Source: Planctomycetota bacterium
GTDB taxonomy: Bacteria > Planctomycetota > UBA1135 > UBA2386
DNA: 64,000 bases
NCBI GenBank assembly: GCA_028281765.1
Contig: JANQJF010000058.1
Location: 62,001-126,000, forward strand
Direction: 5' to 3'
Shown piece by piece: positions 19,377-29,215 of the stretch. The translations under genes were made by a program, and so were the position numbers. Below the pieces are notes generated by a model. The model saw nothing but the letters and a program-made list of their open reading frames with translations. It did no database searches and was not told where the DNA came from. Each line of letters begins with the position of its first letter. The first letter of the stretch is position 1.

Positions 19377-21697
19377 TGCCCGACATCTTCGAGACCGTCC
19401 AGCAGCACGGCCGTCAGATCGACGCCCGCCTGCGTCGACTCGTCGACCGCGTGCGGCGCCGCTTCCTCGTGCACGGCGCGGGCTGGATCCTGGCCGCCGT
19501 CTCGGCCGGCATCCTGGTCTACTTCGTGCTCGACCGCCTGCTGGACCTTCCAGCGGCGGTGCGCGTCATCCTCAGCGCCGGTTTCGTCACCTACCTGGTG
19601 TTCGGCATGCGCCGGCGGGTGCTCTACCCGCTCCGCAAGCAGATCGCGCAAGCCGACGTCGCGCTCGCGATCGAGCGTCGCTTCCCGGACCTCCAGCAGC
19701 GTCTGATCAGCGCGATCCAGCTCGCGGATCGCATGGAGGACCAGGAAAGCATGCGCGGCGAGTCGAGCGCGATGGCCGCGCGAGTCGTCGACGAGGCCGC
19801 CGCCGAGATCGAGCGTCTGCCCGTCCGCGAGATCCTCGATCCGAAGCGGACCGTTCGAGTCTGGGCCGCCGCCGCTGCGATCGCGGTCGTGATGGGCGTC
19901 AGCGTGTTCTGGAATAGCGCGATCGCCGGCGTGTTCTTCGTCCGCATGCTCGGCTCGACGCAGTCGTACCCCCGCGAGACCCGACTCTTCGTCGAATTGC
20001 CGATCGAGGACGAGACCTTCCAGCTCACCCGCGCGGACGGCGTCGCGACGGTCGTCATGCCGGCGGGCGGTGACCTGCCCGTGCTCGTGCGCGTCGAAGG
20101 GACCGTTCCCCGCGACGTCCTGCTCGTGACCGAGGGCGGCCGTGGCGTCGCGCCAACCGTCAGCATGGCGCCGCGTGGCGAGAATCGCTTCCGCCACGTG
20201 TTCCGCCGCGTGCACGAACCGTTCACGTTCCACGCGCGCGGCGGCGACGACCCGTTCGGGGACACGATCGTCACGGTCGAGACCATCGAACCACCGCGCG
20301 TCGCGACGATCAAAGCGAACCTCACGTTCCCGGCGTACACTCGCAAGGAGCCGGTGGAATCCGTCGGCGGCAGCATCGAAGCCGTGATCGGCTCCAAGGC
20401 GAAGCTGACGATCCGCGCAACGTCGAGCGTATCCACCGCGCGACTGCACCTGATCGACAGTGACGAATACGTCGAGCTCGCCCCCATCTCGATCCAGGAC
20501 GACGCGGGCACCGGCACGGCCTACACCGGTGAGCTGTCGATCGAACGGTCCGACCGCTACCAGGTCGAGTTCGTCGGTCCGAACGGCATCGGCAACCCCC
20601 ATCCGGGCAACTATCCGATCGTCGCCGTCGAAGACCACGCGCCGATCGCACGCCTGCTGCGGCCCGCGACCGAAGATCTCAACGTGGTCCTCCCCACCGG
20701 CGTGCTGCCGATCCACATCAGCGCGTCCGACGACTTCGGCGTCGAGCACATCACCGCGACGACGATCGCCGGCAAGGACGACGTCGAGCGTCGGTTCGAA
20801 CTGTTCCAGGCCGATCCCGAGAGCGCGCCACAGACGAGCGAGATCGTTCGTTCGCGCCTCGTCGAGGTCGCCGAACTCGGCGGCGAACGCATCAGCGTCG
20901 GCGACACGATCCTCGTCAGCGGCACGAGCACCGACAACCGCGAGCCCGAGGCCTCCACCACCGACCTCGTCGACCGCCAGGTCCACGTCGTCGACACCGC
21001 CGACCTCGCGCGCCGGATCTCGAGCCACTTCCGCCGCATCCGCGATCGCGTCGAGAAGGCCCTGAGCCTCCAGGTCGATCGCCGGGGCCGCCTCGACGAG
21101 ATCCGGGAATCGATGCTCGCCTCGGCCGACGTCCGCGCGATTCGCGACCGGCTGATCACGATCGAAGTGGGTCAGGGCCGGGTCCTCGCGGAGTCCCGTC
21201 GATTCCATCGGGAGCTGATGCGCTCGTTCGACGTTCATCTGTTCAACCGGCTCGAGGAGTCCCTCCACGCGCCCAAAGTCGTGCAGATGTACGTGCAGTT
21301 CCACGCCGACAACCCGAGCACCGAAGCCTTCCCGCCGGCGTTCTACCGCCAGGTCGCGGACGCGCGCCGGGCCGGAACCCTCGGCGCCATGGAGAAGACG
21401 CTCGACCCGATCCTCGCGATGGTGACGGCCGCGGACCAGCTTTCGACGACTCTGTGCCCCCGGGCCGTCAAAGAGGTCGAGTCCGCCGGCGTCAGCTCCG
21501 ATCGTAGTACACTGACGGCCGCCGTCGAACGGGCCGCCGCAACCCAGGTCGAGATCACGCAGAAGCTCGAAATGCTGCGCGGCAAGCTCGACGAATGGAA
21601 CGAATTCCAGGACGTCATCACGCAGACGCGGTCGATCCGCGACAAGCAGAAGGACATCCGCAACCGGACCCGAACGCTCCAGCGAGGCACCAAATGA
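19376..21697 (+). CDS. DUF4175-like membrane protein
   Basis: A 773-residue protein starting in a TGATG overlap. N-terminal helices (AGWILAAVSAGILVYFVLD, AVRVILSAGFVTYLVFGM) and a third near residue 165 (VWAAAAAIAVVMGVSVFW) anchor it. Between them lies the short conserved stretch VALAIERRFPDLQQRLISAI. The large outer part has Ig-like beta segments (VATIKANLTFPAYTRKEPVE) and ends in a coiled coil that runs to the next gene. This is how DUF4175 proteins of MoxR clusters begin; in many genomes, as I recall, a single longer protein also carries the Gln-rich coiled coil that here is a separate gene. Role unknown, presumably structural. Confidence 0.8.
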   Translation: MPDIFETVQQHGRQIDARLRRLVDRVRRRFLVHGAGWILAAVSAGILVYFVLDRLLDLPAAVRVILSAGFVTYLVFGMRRRVLYPLRKQIAQADVALAIERRFPDLQQRLISAIQLADRMEDQESMRGESSAMAARVVDEAAAEIERLPVREILDPKRTVRVWAAAAAIAVVMGVSVFWNSAIAGVFFVRMLGSTQSYPRETRLFVELPIEDETFQLTRADGVATVVMPAGGDLPVLVRVEGTVPRDVLLVTEGGRGVAPTVSMAPRGENRFRHVFRRVHEPFTFHARGGDDPFGDTIVTVETIEPPRVATIKANLTFPAYTRKEPVESVGGSIEAVIGSKAKLTIRATSSVSTARLHLIDSDEYVELAPISIQDDAGTGTAYTGELSIERSDRYQVEFVGPNGIGNPHPGNYPIVAVEDHAPIARLLRPATEDLNVVLPTGVLPIHISASDDFGVEHITATTIAGKDDVERRFELFQADPESAPQTSEIVRSRLVEVAELGGERISVGDTILVSGTSTDNREPEASTTDLVDRQVHVVDTADLARRISSHFRRIRDRVEKALSLQVDRRGRLDEIRESMLASADVRAIRDRLITIEVGQGRVLAESRRFHRELMRSFDVHLFNRLEESLHAPKVVQMYVQFHADNPSTEAFPPAFYRQVADARRAGTLGAMEKTLDPILAMVTAADQLSTTLCPRAVKEVESAGVSSDRSTLTAAVERAAATQVEITQKLEMLRGKLDEWNEFQDVITQTRSIRDKQKDIRNRTRTLQRGTK

Positions 21698-24561
21698 AGC
21701 CGACAATCGCAGCCCTGTTGCTCGCCATCCTTCCGGCGACTCACGGGATCGTCGTCGCGCAAGAGGATCCGACCGTCTCGCGGCTCAGCCGCGAGCAGTC
21801 CGAGATCCTGCGCAAGACGGAGCGCCTCAAGGAGCTCATGGGCCGGCTGCTCGCGCGCTACGAGCGCGACGGCCGCACCGAGCAAGTCCGCCTTCTCAAG
21901 AGTGGTATCGAACACCTCGAGAAGTCCCGGCTCCTCGTGTCGGCGTCCGCGATCCAAGGCAACCTCGACAACGGCGCGCTCGACAATGCGCTCCGCGACC
22001 AGGCTTCGGTCGTCGCCGAACTCGAGGCGCTCCTCGACATCCTCCTCGATCGGCAGTCGATCGAGAACATCGACGAGGAGATCGACAAGACCGAGCGCCT
22101 GATGGACCAGGCGAGCGCGCTGATCGAGCGCCAGCAGCAGCTGCGCAAGGAAGCCCAGGAGGCGCGCGACCAGCGCACGTCCGCCGCCGAACAACAGCTG
22201 CTCGAAACGCTCGCTGACCTCGCGGGCGCGCAGCGTGAAGAAGCCGCGGAGAACAGTCGTCAAGCCGGCCTCCGCCTCCCCGTCATCGAGTCCGCGATGC
22301 GGCGTTTGCGGGGCCTTCTGCAATCGCAGAAGAAGCTTGAACAGAGCGCGCAAGAGCAGCTCGGAGGCGGCCGCAGCAAGGCGCGCGAGCAGGCGTTCGA
22401 ACTCGGCTCGATCGAAAACGAGCAGCGAGAGCTCATGGATCGTCGCGGTGAGCAGCGCGATCTCGACCGCGTCGCCGAGGCCGCGGACGAACTCGAACAA
22501 GCTGCCGGCACGACCGATCGAGAGCGCTTGCAGGAGTCGTACGACCGCCTGCGCGCCCGGCTCGAATCGCAAGCCGCGAAGTCCGGCAACTCGAAGCTGA
22601 GCGAGGAACTCGACAAGCTGCAGGACCTCTCTCCTGCCGCGACCGACGCCGAGGCCCGCGCCGAGATGCAGGCCGCGGCCAAGCGCGTCTCCGATGCCGC
22701 GAAGCAGGCGAGCCAGGCCAAGGGCGCCGCGATCGACACCGATCAGAAGTCCCTCGCCGATCGCGCCCGCAAGGCGTCGGACGCCAACCGGGACGAGAAG
22801 GACGGCAAGCCGGTCGAGACGCCGACGAGCCGCGCACTCGACTCGGCAGCCGACTCGATGGAGCGCGCGAACAAGCGGGCCCAGGAGCAAGGCGCGAGCG
22901 AGGCGCTGGCCGAGTCGTCGACCGCGTTGCGCAAGCTGTCGGATGCCCGGCGTCGCCAGCGCGACGCCAACCCCTCGCCGTCGAAGCGAGCGTCCGACAT
23001 GGCCGCCGCCTCGGACCAGCTCTCACGAGACCTCGAGAACGCCCCGCATTCCGAGCGTCCCGAGCAGGACGCGGCCAAGGCCCTCGAAGACGCCAACAAG
23101 GCCCTCAGGGACACCGCCGACGAACTCGGCCAGGACGACGCCGGCGAGCGCGCGACCGACGCGAACAAGGTCGAGAGCGGACTCCAGTCGTCGCGAGCCG
23201 CGCTCGAGAAGGCAATGCAGTCGCTGCAGTCCGCGATGCAGAGCGCGTCCCAGGGCCGCGAGCAGTCGACCCAGGCCGCCCAGCAGCGTCAGCAGCAGCT
23301 GCGCCAGCGGGCCGAGGGCGCACGGCAAGACGTGCAGCGCGCGGAGCAGCAGGGCGACCTCTCGCCCGAGCAGGCCAAGGCCGCCGAGCAAGCGATCCAA
23401 CAGGCGATGAAGTCCATGGAGCAGGCGGAGCAGCGCCTGCAGAACGGCCAGCAGAGCAGCGCCTCGAACAACCAGTCGCAGGCCGCCGAACAGCTCGACA
23501 AGGCGCAAGAAGGCATTCGGCAGAACCGCCCGCTGACCGAGCAGGAGAAGCAGAACCTCGAGCAGGTCGCGGAGAAGCAGAAGCAGCTCGAAGAGGACAT
23601 CATCGACCTCGCGAAGCTCGTCGAGGAGCGGCAGAACCGCCGCGCCTCGCAAGCCCTCAAGGAAGCGCAGCAAGCGTCGCAGCGCGCCTCACGCGCACTC
23701 GAAGAAGGCAAGCCCGAGGAAGCCGACGAGCAGCAGGCCGAGGCCGAGCAGAAGCTCGAGGAAGCCCGCCAAGAGCTCGAGGAAGAGCGCGATCGCTACC
23801 TCGATCTCCGTCAGGAAGAGCTGCTGTTCAAGATCGGCGAAGAGCTGACCGAGTTCCTCGAAGCGCAGCGTCCGCTGACCGAGCAGACCGAAGCCGCGGG
23901 CGAAGTCTACGCCGAGAAGGGCAAACTCAGCCGCCCCGCGCGCCGCAAGCTCAACCAGGTGGGTGAGCGCGAGCTCGAGCTGATCGCCCGCACCGAGTTC
24001 ATCCTGCAGGCGCTCGTCGAAGAAGGCGTGCTCGTCTTTTCCCACGCGCTCAAGGCGAACGTCGCGGACCTCAAGGAAGTCGCCGACCGGCTGTCCGGCC
24101 GGCGCCCCGACCCCAGCGAGTTCACCGTGATGCTGCAGCGCGACGTCGAAATGCGCGCCGAGCAGCTACTGGCCGCGCTCAAGCGTGAGCAAGAGCGCCG
24201 TCAGAACGAGAATCAGGGCCAGCAGCAACAGCAGAACCAGTTCGGCAACCAGAAGCAGCCGCTCGTGCCGCTGATCGCCGAGCTCAAGATGCTGAAGCGC
24301 ATGGAAGAGGACATGCAGCAGCGCACGGAGGAGATCGAGCGACTCATCGCCGCCGCGGGTGCGGACGGCGTGACCGAATTCGACCTCGCGCTCGCGGAGC
24401 GACTCGCCCACCAACACGCGGCGCTGACCGACATCTTCAAGAAGATCAAGTCCGGCATCGAGCAGCAGATGCAGCAGGGCGAAGGCGCCGACGATCCGTT
24501 CGACGACGGCGAAGACAAGGGCCCGGAAGACAGAGACCAGGACGAAGGGAGGGGCCGATGA
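21694..24561 (+). CDS. Very long Gln/Glu-rich exported coiled-coil protein
   Basis: The ATG at 21694 overlaps the upstream stop (ATGA) and gives 955 residues beginning with a signal peptide (MKPTIAALLLAILPATHGIV). The rest is almost entirely Ala-, Gln-, Glu- and Arg-rich heptad-like sequence (for example AQQRQQQLRQRAEGARQDVQ and SQALKEAQQASQRASRALEE), consistent with a filament of tens of nanometres. The tail is acidic (ADDPFDDGEDKGPEDRDQDE). An upstream frame extension exists but lies inside the preceding gene. It is probably the detached C-terminal half of a DUF4175-type protein, and may act as a periplasmic rod or tether. Confidence 0.85.
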   Translation: MKPTIAALLLAILPATHGIVVAQEDPTVSRLSREQSEILRKTERLKELMGRLLARYERDGRTEQVRLLKSGIEHLEKSRLLVSASAIQGNLDNGALDNALRDQASVVAELEALLDILLDRQSIENIDEEIDKTERLMDQASALIERQQQLRKEAQEARDQRTSAAEQQLLETLADLAGAQREEAAENSRQAGLRLPVIESAMRRLRGLLQSQKKLEQSAQEQLGGGRSKAREQAFELGSIENEQRELMDRRGEQRDLDRVAEAADELEQAAGTTDRERLQESYDRLRARLESQAAKSGNSKLSEELDKLQDLSPAATDAEARAEMQAAAKRVSDAAKQASQAKGAAIDTDQKSLADRARKASDANRDEKDGKPVETPTSRALDSAADSMERANKRAQEQGASEALAESSTALRKLSDARRRQRDANPSPSKRASDMAAASDQLSRDLENAPHSERPEQDAAKALEDANKALRDTADELGQDDAGERATDANKVESGLQSSRAALEKAMQSLQSAMQSASQGREQSTQAAQQRQQQLRQRAEGARQDVQRAEQQGDLSPEQAKAAEQAIQQAMKSMEQAEQRLQNGQQSSASNNQSQAAEQLDKAQEGIRQNRPLTEQEKQNLEQVAEKQKQLEEDIIDLAKLVEERQNRRASQALKEAQQASQRASRALEEGKPEEADEQQAEAEQKLEEARQELEEERDRYLDLRQEELLFKIGEELTEFLEAQRPLTEQTEAAGEVYAEKGKLSRPARRKLNQVGERELELIARTEFILQALVEEGVLVFSHALKANVADLKEVADRLSGRRPDPSEFTVMLQRDVEMRAEQLLAALKREQERRQNENQGQQQQQNQFGNQKQPLVPLIAELKMLKRMEEDMQQRTEEIERLIAAAGADGVTEFDLALAERLAHQHAALTDIFKKIKSGIEQQMQQGEGADDPFDDGEDKGPEDRDQDEGRGR

Positions 24562-25238
24562 GCCTCCGCACGACGATCACCGCGCTCGCGGTCACCCTCT
24601 TCACCGTCGGCACGCTGCCGGCGCAAATCGGTCCGCAGGACAACATCAAGAAGATCCTCGAGACCATCGACGAGGAGCTGCAGGAGATCGACCGCCTGCT
24701 GATGCAGTCTCGCAACCGCCAGTCCGGCAGCAGCAGCGCCGACCAGATGCGCAAGCTGATCAAGGAGACCCAGGGCTCGCAAAAGCGCGTCGTCCGCGGC
24801 ATCGACCAGCTCATCGAGGAGCTGAACAACATGTCGCAGCAGCAATCCCAGTCGGGCGGCCAAGGCGAGAAGAAGGATCGCCAACAGGGTCAGCAGGACC
24901 CGCTGCAGGACCAGGAGCAATCCCAGCGCCAGCGCACGCAGACCGGCGAACAGAAGGCCCCGGAGCCACAGGGACAGAAGCCGCAGGACGGCCAACAGCC
25001 CAAGGACGGCCAGAAGAACCCGAAGGACGCCAAGAACCGCACGGACGGGGAACAGGTCCCCGAGGGCGAAGAGCGCGTCGTGCGCCCCGAGGACCGGGCC
25101 CGCTGGGGCAACCTGCCGACGTACGACCTAACGCGCCACCTGCGCGGCGGCTTCCCCTCCGTGCCCGAGAAGTACCGTCGCCTGCTCGACGCGTACCACA
25201 AGGGCAACCAGAAGACGCGCAAGGGACAGCGCAAGTAG
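24558..25238 (+). CDS. Gln-rich exported protein closing the MoxR array
   Basis: A 226-residue protein with a signal peptide (TITALAVTLFTVGTLPAQI), a short helical region (NIKKILETIDEELQEIDRLL) and a long Gln/Lys/Glu/Pro-rich low-complexity linker. The C-terminus has the conserved-looking end WGNLPTYDLTRHLRGGFPSV followed by PEKYRRLLDAYHKG. That ending recurs, to my recollection, in the last gene of MoxR/DUF4175 clusters. The ATG overlaps the preceding stop by 4 bases, so it is the tightly coupled end of the operon. The low-complexity linker matches the composition of the upstream coiled coil and suggests co-assembly. Confidence 0.78.
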   Translation: MSLRTTITALAVTLFTVGTLPAQIGPQDNIKKILETIDEELQEIDRLLMQSRNRQSGSSSADQMRKLIKETQGSQKRVVRGIDQLIEELNNMSQQQSQSGGQGEKKDRQQGQQDPLQDQEQSQRQRTQTGEQKAPEPQGQKPQDGQQPKDGQKNPKDAKNRTDGEQVPEGEERVVRPEDRARWGNLPTYDLTRHLRGGFPSVPEKYRRLLDAYHKGNQKTRKGQRK

Positions 25239-25241
25239 CAC

Positions 25242-26501
25242 GTGACCACGCCGCGTCCCGCCACGCCGGACGCCGGCAACCGTCCGCGGCGCCGCCGCGT
25301 GATCCTCGCGCTGGCGATCGGACTCCTCCTCGCCGGCGCCACCGCCGAGGTCGGGCTCCGTGTCGTCTGCATGGAGAACGGTTTGTTCCTCGGCCGCCGC
25401 GCGCTCCCGCCGTTCGGCACGATCACGAATCCAGCGCAGCGTGCGTGGGTCGATCGGTGGCGCGAACGGCTCGCGAATGGCGACGCGCACGAGGGCTTAG
25501 GCGAGTATTCCCAAGTGCTCGGTTGGACGATGCGCCCGTCCGTCGTCGACGGCAAGTATGCGATCAACGCGATGCGCGCGCGCGGACCGCGCGAATACGA
25601 GCCGGATCCGCCCGAAGGCGTGTTCCGCCTGCTCTGCTTCGGCGACTCGTTCACGTTCTGCAGCGATGTCGGCAACGAAGACGCGTGGCCGGCGCAGATG
25701 GAGACCCTCAGCAAGAACGTCGAAGCGATCAACTTCGGGGTCGGCGCGTACGGCACCGACCAGGCCCTTCTGCGGTATCGCAAGGTGCGGGACTCGGTCC
25801 GCAGCCACGCCGTGTTCATCGGCATCATGCTGGACGACGTCAATCGCAACGTGAACCGGTACCGGCCGCTCTACTACCCCAACACCAAGGTCACCTACGC
25901 GAAACCGCGCTTCGTCCTCGGCGCGGACAACGAACTCACGCTGCTGCCGCTGCCATTCCGGACGTTCGCCGAGTTCTTGGGCGAAGTGCACGACGGCAGC
26001 GTGATCGAGACGCTCCGCGAGCACGAGCACTGGACCCCGGCGTCGCCGCCGCTGTCGAGCCTCGTGTCGGCAAGGCTCCTGGCCGGTCTCTACGCCTACA
26101 CCGTCCGGGATCACCGGCGATCGATCGAGAATCCGGAGAGCGAGGCCTTTCGCGTCACGGTCGCGATCCTCGAGCGCTTTCACCGGGAGGCGATCATCCA
26201 CGGCGCCGCCGTCGCACCGGTCGTGCTGTTCCCGGCGCCGGACGATCTCGAAGCCGCCGAAGACGAGGGCCGGTTCTACTGGCAGCCCCTCGTGGAGGAG
26301 CTCCGCACACGAGGCGTCCCATGCCTCGACGTCACCCCCAACCTGCTCGCTGCGAGCCGGTCGCGCGGGCTCGCGATCCGCTCGATCTACGCGGGTGGTC
26401 ACCTGACCCCGGACTCGAACCGGGAGGTCGCGGACGTCCTCGTGGCATACCTCGAGCAGACCATCCCCGCGACCGCGAACCCGCGCCCCCAGCGGCGTTA
26501 G
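25242..26501 (+). CDS. Membrane-anchored SGNH/GDSL-type hydrolase
   Basis: A 419-residue protein starting at a GTG 3 bases after the MoxR array. A basic N-terminus and one helix (RRRVILALAIGLLLAGATAEVGLRV) anchor it. The SGNH signature is visible: nucleophile serine in CFGDSFTFC, oxyanion glycine in FGVGAYGTDQALL, and a late GGHLTPDSN that supplies the catalytic histidine. Family members remove or transfer acyl groups on carbohydrates and lipids in the cell envelope. The close spacing suggests co-transcription with the operon, though this gene is a common independent family in planctomycetes. Confidence 0.8.
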   Translation: MTTPRPATPDAGNRPRRRRVILALAIGLLLAGATAEVGLRVVCMENGLFLGRRALPPFGTITNPAQRAWVDRWRERLANGDAHEGLGEYSQVLGWTMRPSVVDGKYAINAMRARGPREYEPDPPEGVFRLLCFGDSFTFCSDVGNEDAWPAQMETLSKNVEAINFGVGAYGTDQALLRYRKVRDSVRSHAVFIGIMLDDVNRNVNRYRPLYYPNTKVTYAKPRFVLGADNELTLLPLPFRTFAEFLGEVHDGSVIETLREHEHWTPASPPLSSLVSARLLAGLYAYTVRDHRRSIENPESEAFRVTVAILERFHREAIIHGAAVAPVVLFPAPDDLEAAEDEGRFYWQPLVEELRTRGVPCLDVTPNLLAASRSRGLAIRSIYAGGHLTPDSNREVADVLVAYLEQTIPATANPRPQRR

Positions 26502-26599
26502 CGCAGGGACGAGCCCGGAACGCTCAGGCCCCGACGGGCCGCGTGCCGAAGCATGGAGGTGCGGAATTCCATCCGCCGCCCCGGGGAGCTGCCACCGCC

Positions 26600-26956
26600 A
26601 TGCCGAACGTTCTGATCGTCGACGACTCGCGCACCATGCGCTCGATCATCATGCGCGGACTGCGCAAGGCGGAGCTCGGCATCGACGGGTTCGTCGAGGC
26701 GGAGGACGGCCTCCTCGGCCTCCGCGCGCTCGCGAACCAGGACGTCGACCTGATCCTCGCCGACGTGGGGATGAGCAGCATGAGCACGGCGGACTTCGTC
26801 CGCGAGGTGCGCCAGAAGCACGGCAGCGCGACCCCGATCGTCATGATCGCCGGCCCACGCGACGAGAACGACATGGCCAGCCTCGAGATCGACGGCGTCC
26901 TGGAGAAGCCGTTCACGGCCGCGCAGCTGTCCGAGACGCTCGAGCGCCTGATCTAG
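26600..26956 (+). CDS. Stand-alone CheY-like receiver domain
   Basis: A 118-residue receiver with no output domain. The acidic pocket is D8/D9 (LIVDDSRTM), the phospho-acceptor is D55 (LILADVGMSSM) and the lysine is in EKPFT, so phosphorylation should work. The conserved switch threonine or serine after beta-4 appears to be alanine (IVMIAGPRDEND), which is unusual. The ATG at 26600 is chosen because the first beta-strand begins there; the open frame runs far upstream only as a shadow of the hydrolase gene. No histidine kinase or chemotaxis gene is nearby. Confidence 0.9.
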   Translation: MPNVLIVDDSRTMRSIIMRGLRKAELGIDGFVEAEDGLLGLRALANQDVDLILADVGMSSMSTADFVREVRQKHGSATPIVMIAGPRDENDMASLEIDGVLEKPFTAAQLSETLERLI

Positions 26957-27014
26957 TCCGCATCGCCGGGACTCGTCTGGGCACGGGCGAGGGGATCGCT
27001 ACGATTCCCGCGCC

Positions 27015-28694
<1,680 letters not shown>

Positions 28695-28800
28695 CCGCGC
28701 CGGGTGGTGTGCGCTTGCGGGGGTCGGCCATCTGTGAGTCAGGGTACTCGATCTGGGCGGAGGCGAGCACCGGATGAATCGGAGGGCGGTCGGCAGTGAA

Positions 28801-29200
28801 CGCAATCGGAAGATCCAACGACCAACGGCGTGCCGACGGTCTGACCGGCTTCGCCGGAATCACCAAGCGGCCAAGCAACCAAGACGCAGGCGGACGCAAC
28901 GGAAAGATCGAACGACTGCGGGCAGTCAGCAGAGTCTGGAACGCGGAGTCGCCCATACGGCCGTCACGCGCTCGGCCGATCGAGACACCCGCGCGTAGCT
29001 CGAACGCAGAGCGATTCGGCTGTGTGGATCGGCCGAATGCGTCGTGAGCATCACCGGCGACTCCGCGTTCTCGAGCTGTCGAGATCGCGGGTCGACTGTT
29101 GATCGTGCGACTGTCCGATATCGCCAGTGTGCTTCTTGGTTGCTTGGTGTTTCCGGCAAAGCCGGCGAGACCGCACGGAGTCCGATCGGCTTGTCCGCCC
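28801..29200. repeat. Large imperfect palindrome between convergent glnS and thrC
   Basis: The only gene-free stretch above 300 bases (28695-29215) is dominated by one imperfect inverted repeat centred near 29005, with arms of at least 160 bases. Matching pairs step outward around one centre: CGGCCGATC (28973) with GATCGGCCG (29027); GAACGCGGAGTCGCC (28939) with GGCGACTCCGCGTTC (29056); and a longer block at 28845-28883 with its complement at 29135-29165, the left copy carrying one extra 8-base unit (GGCCAAGC). Short open frames inside are not convincing genes. It may be a two-way terminator, a pair of inverted repeat elements, or a MITE-like insertion. Confidence 0.8.
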
Positions 29201-29215
29201 AACGATTCCCGCAGT

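Noticed and set aside
19223..21706. 827-residue open frame antisense to the DUF4175-like gene
   Set aside because: A high-GC shadow; the plus strand has helices, domain order and overlapping starts that fit an operon.
25445..26599. Long 5' extension of the receiver-domain gene
   Set aside because: It overlaps the hydrolase gene in another frame; the receiver fold begins at 26600.
28774..29047. Short open frames inside the glnS/thrC palindrome
   Set aside because: They mirror each other on both strands as expected from an inverted repeat, and have no plausible protein features or start signals.
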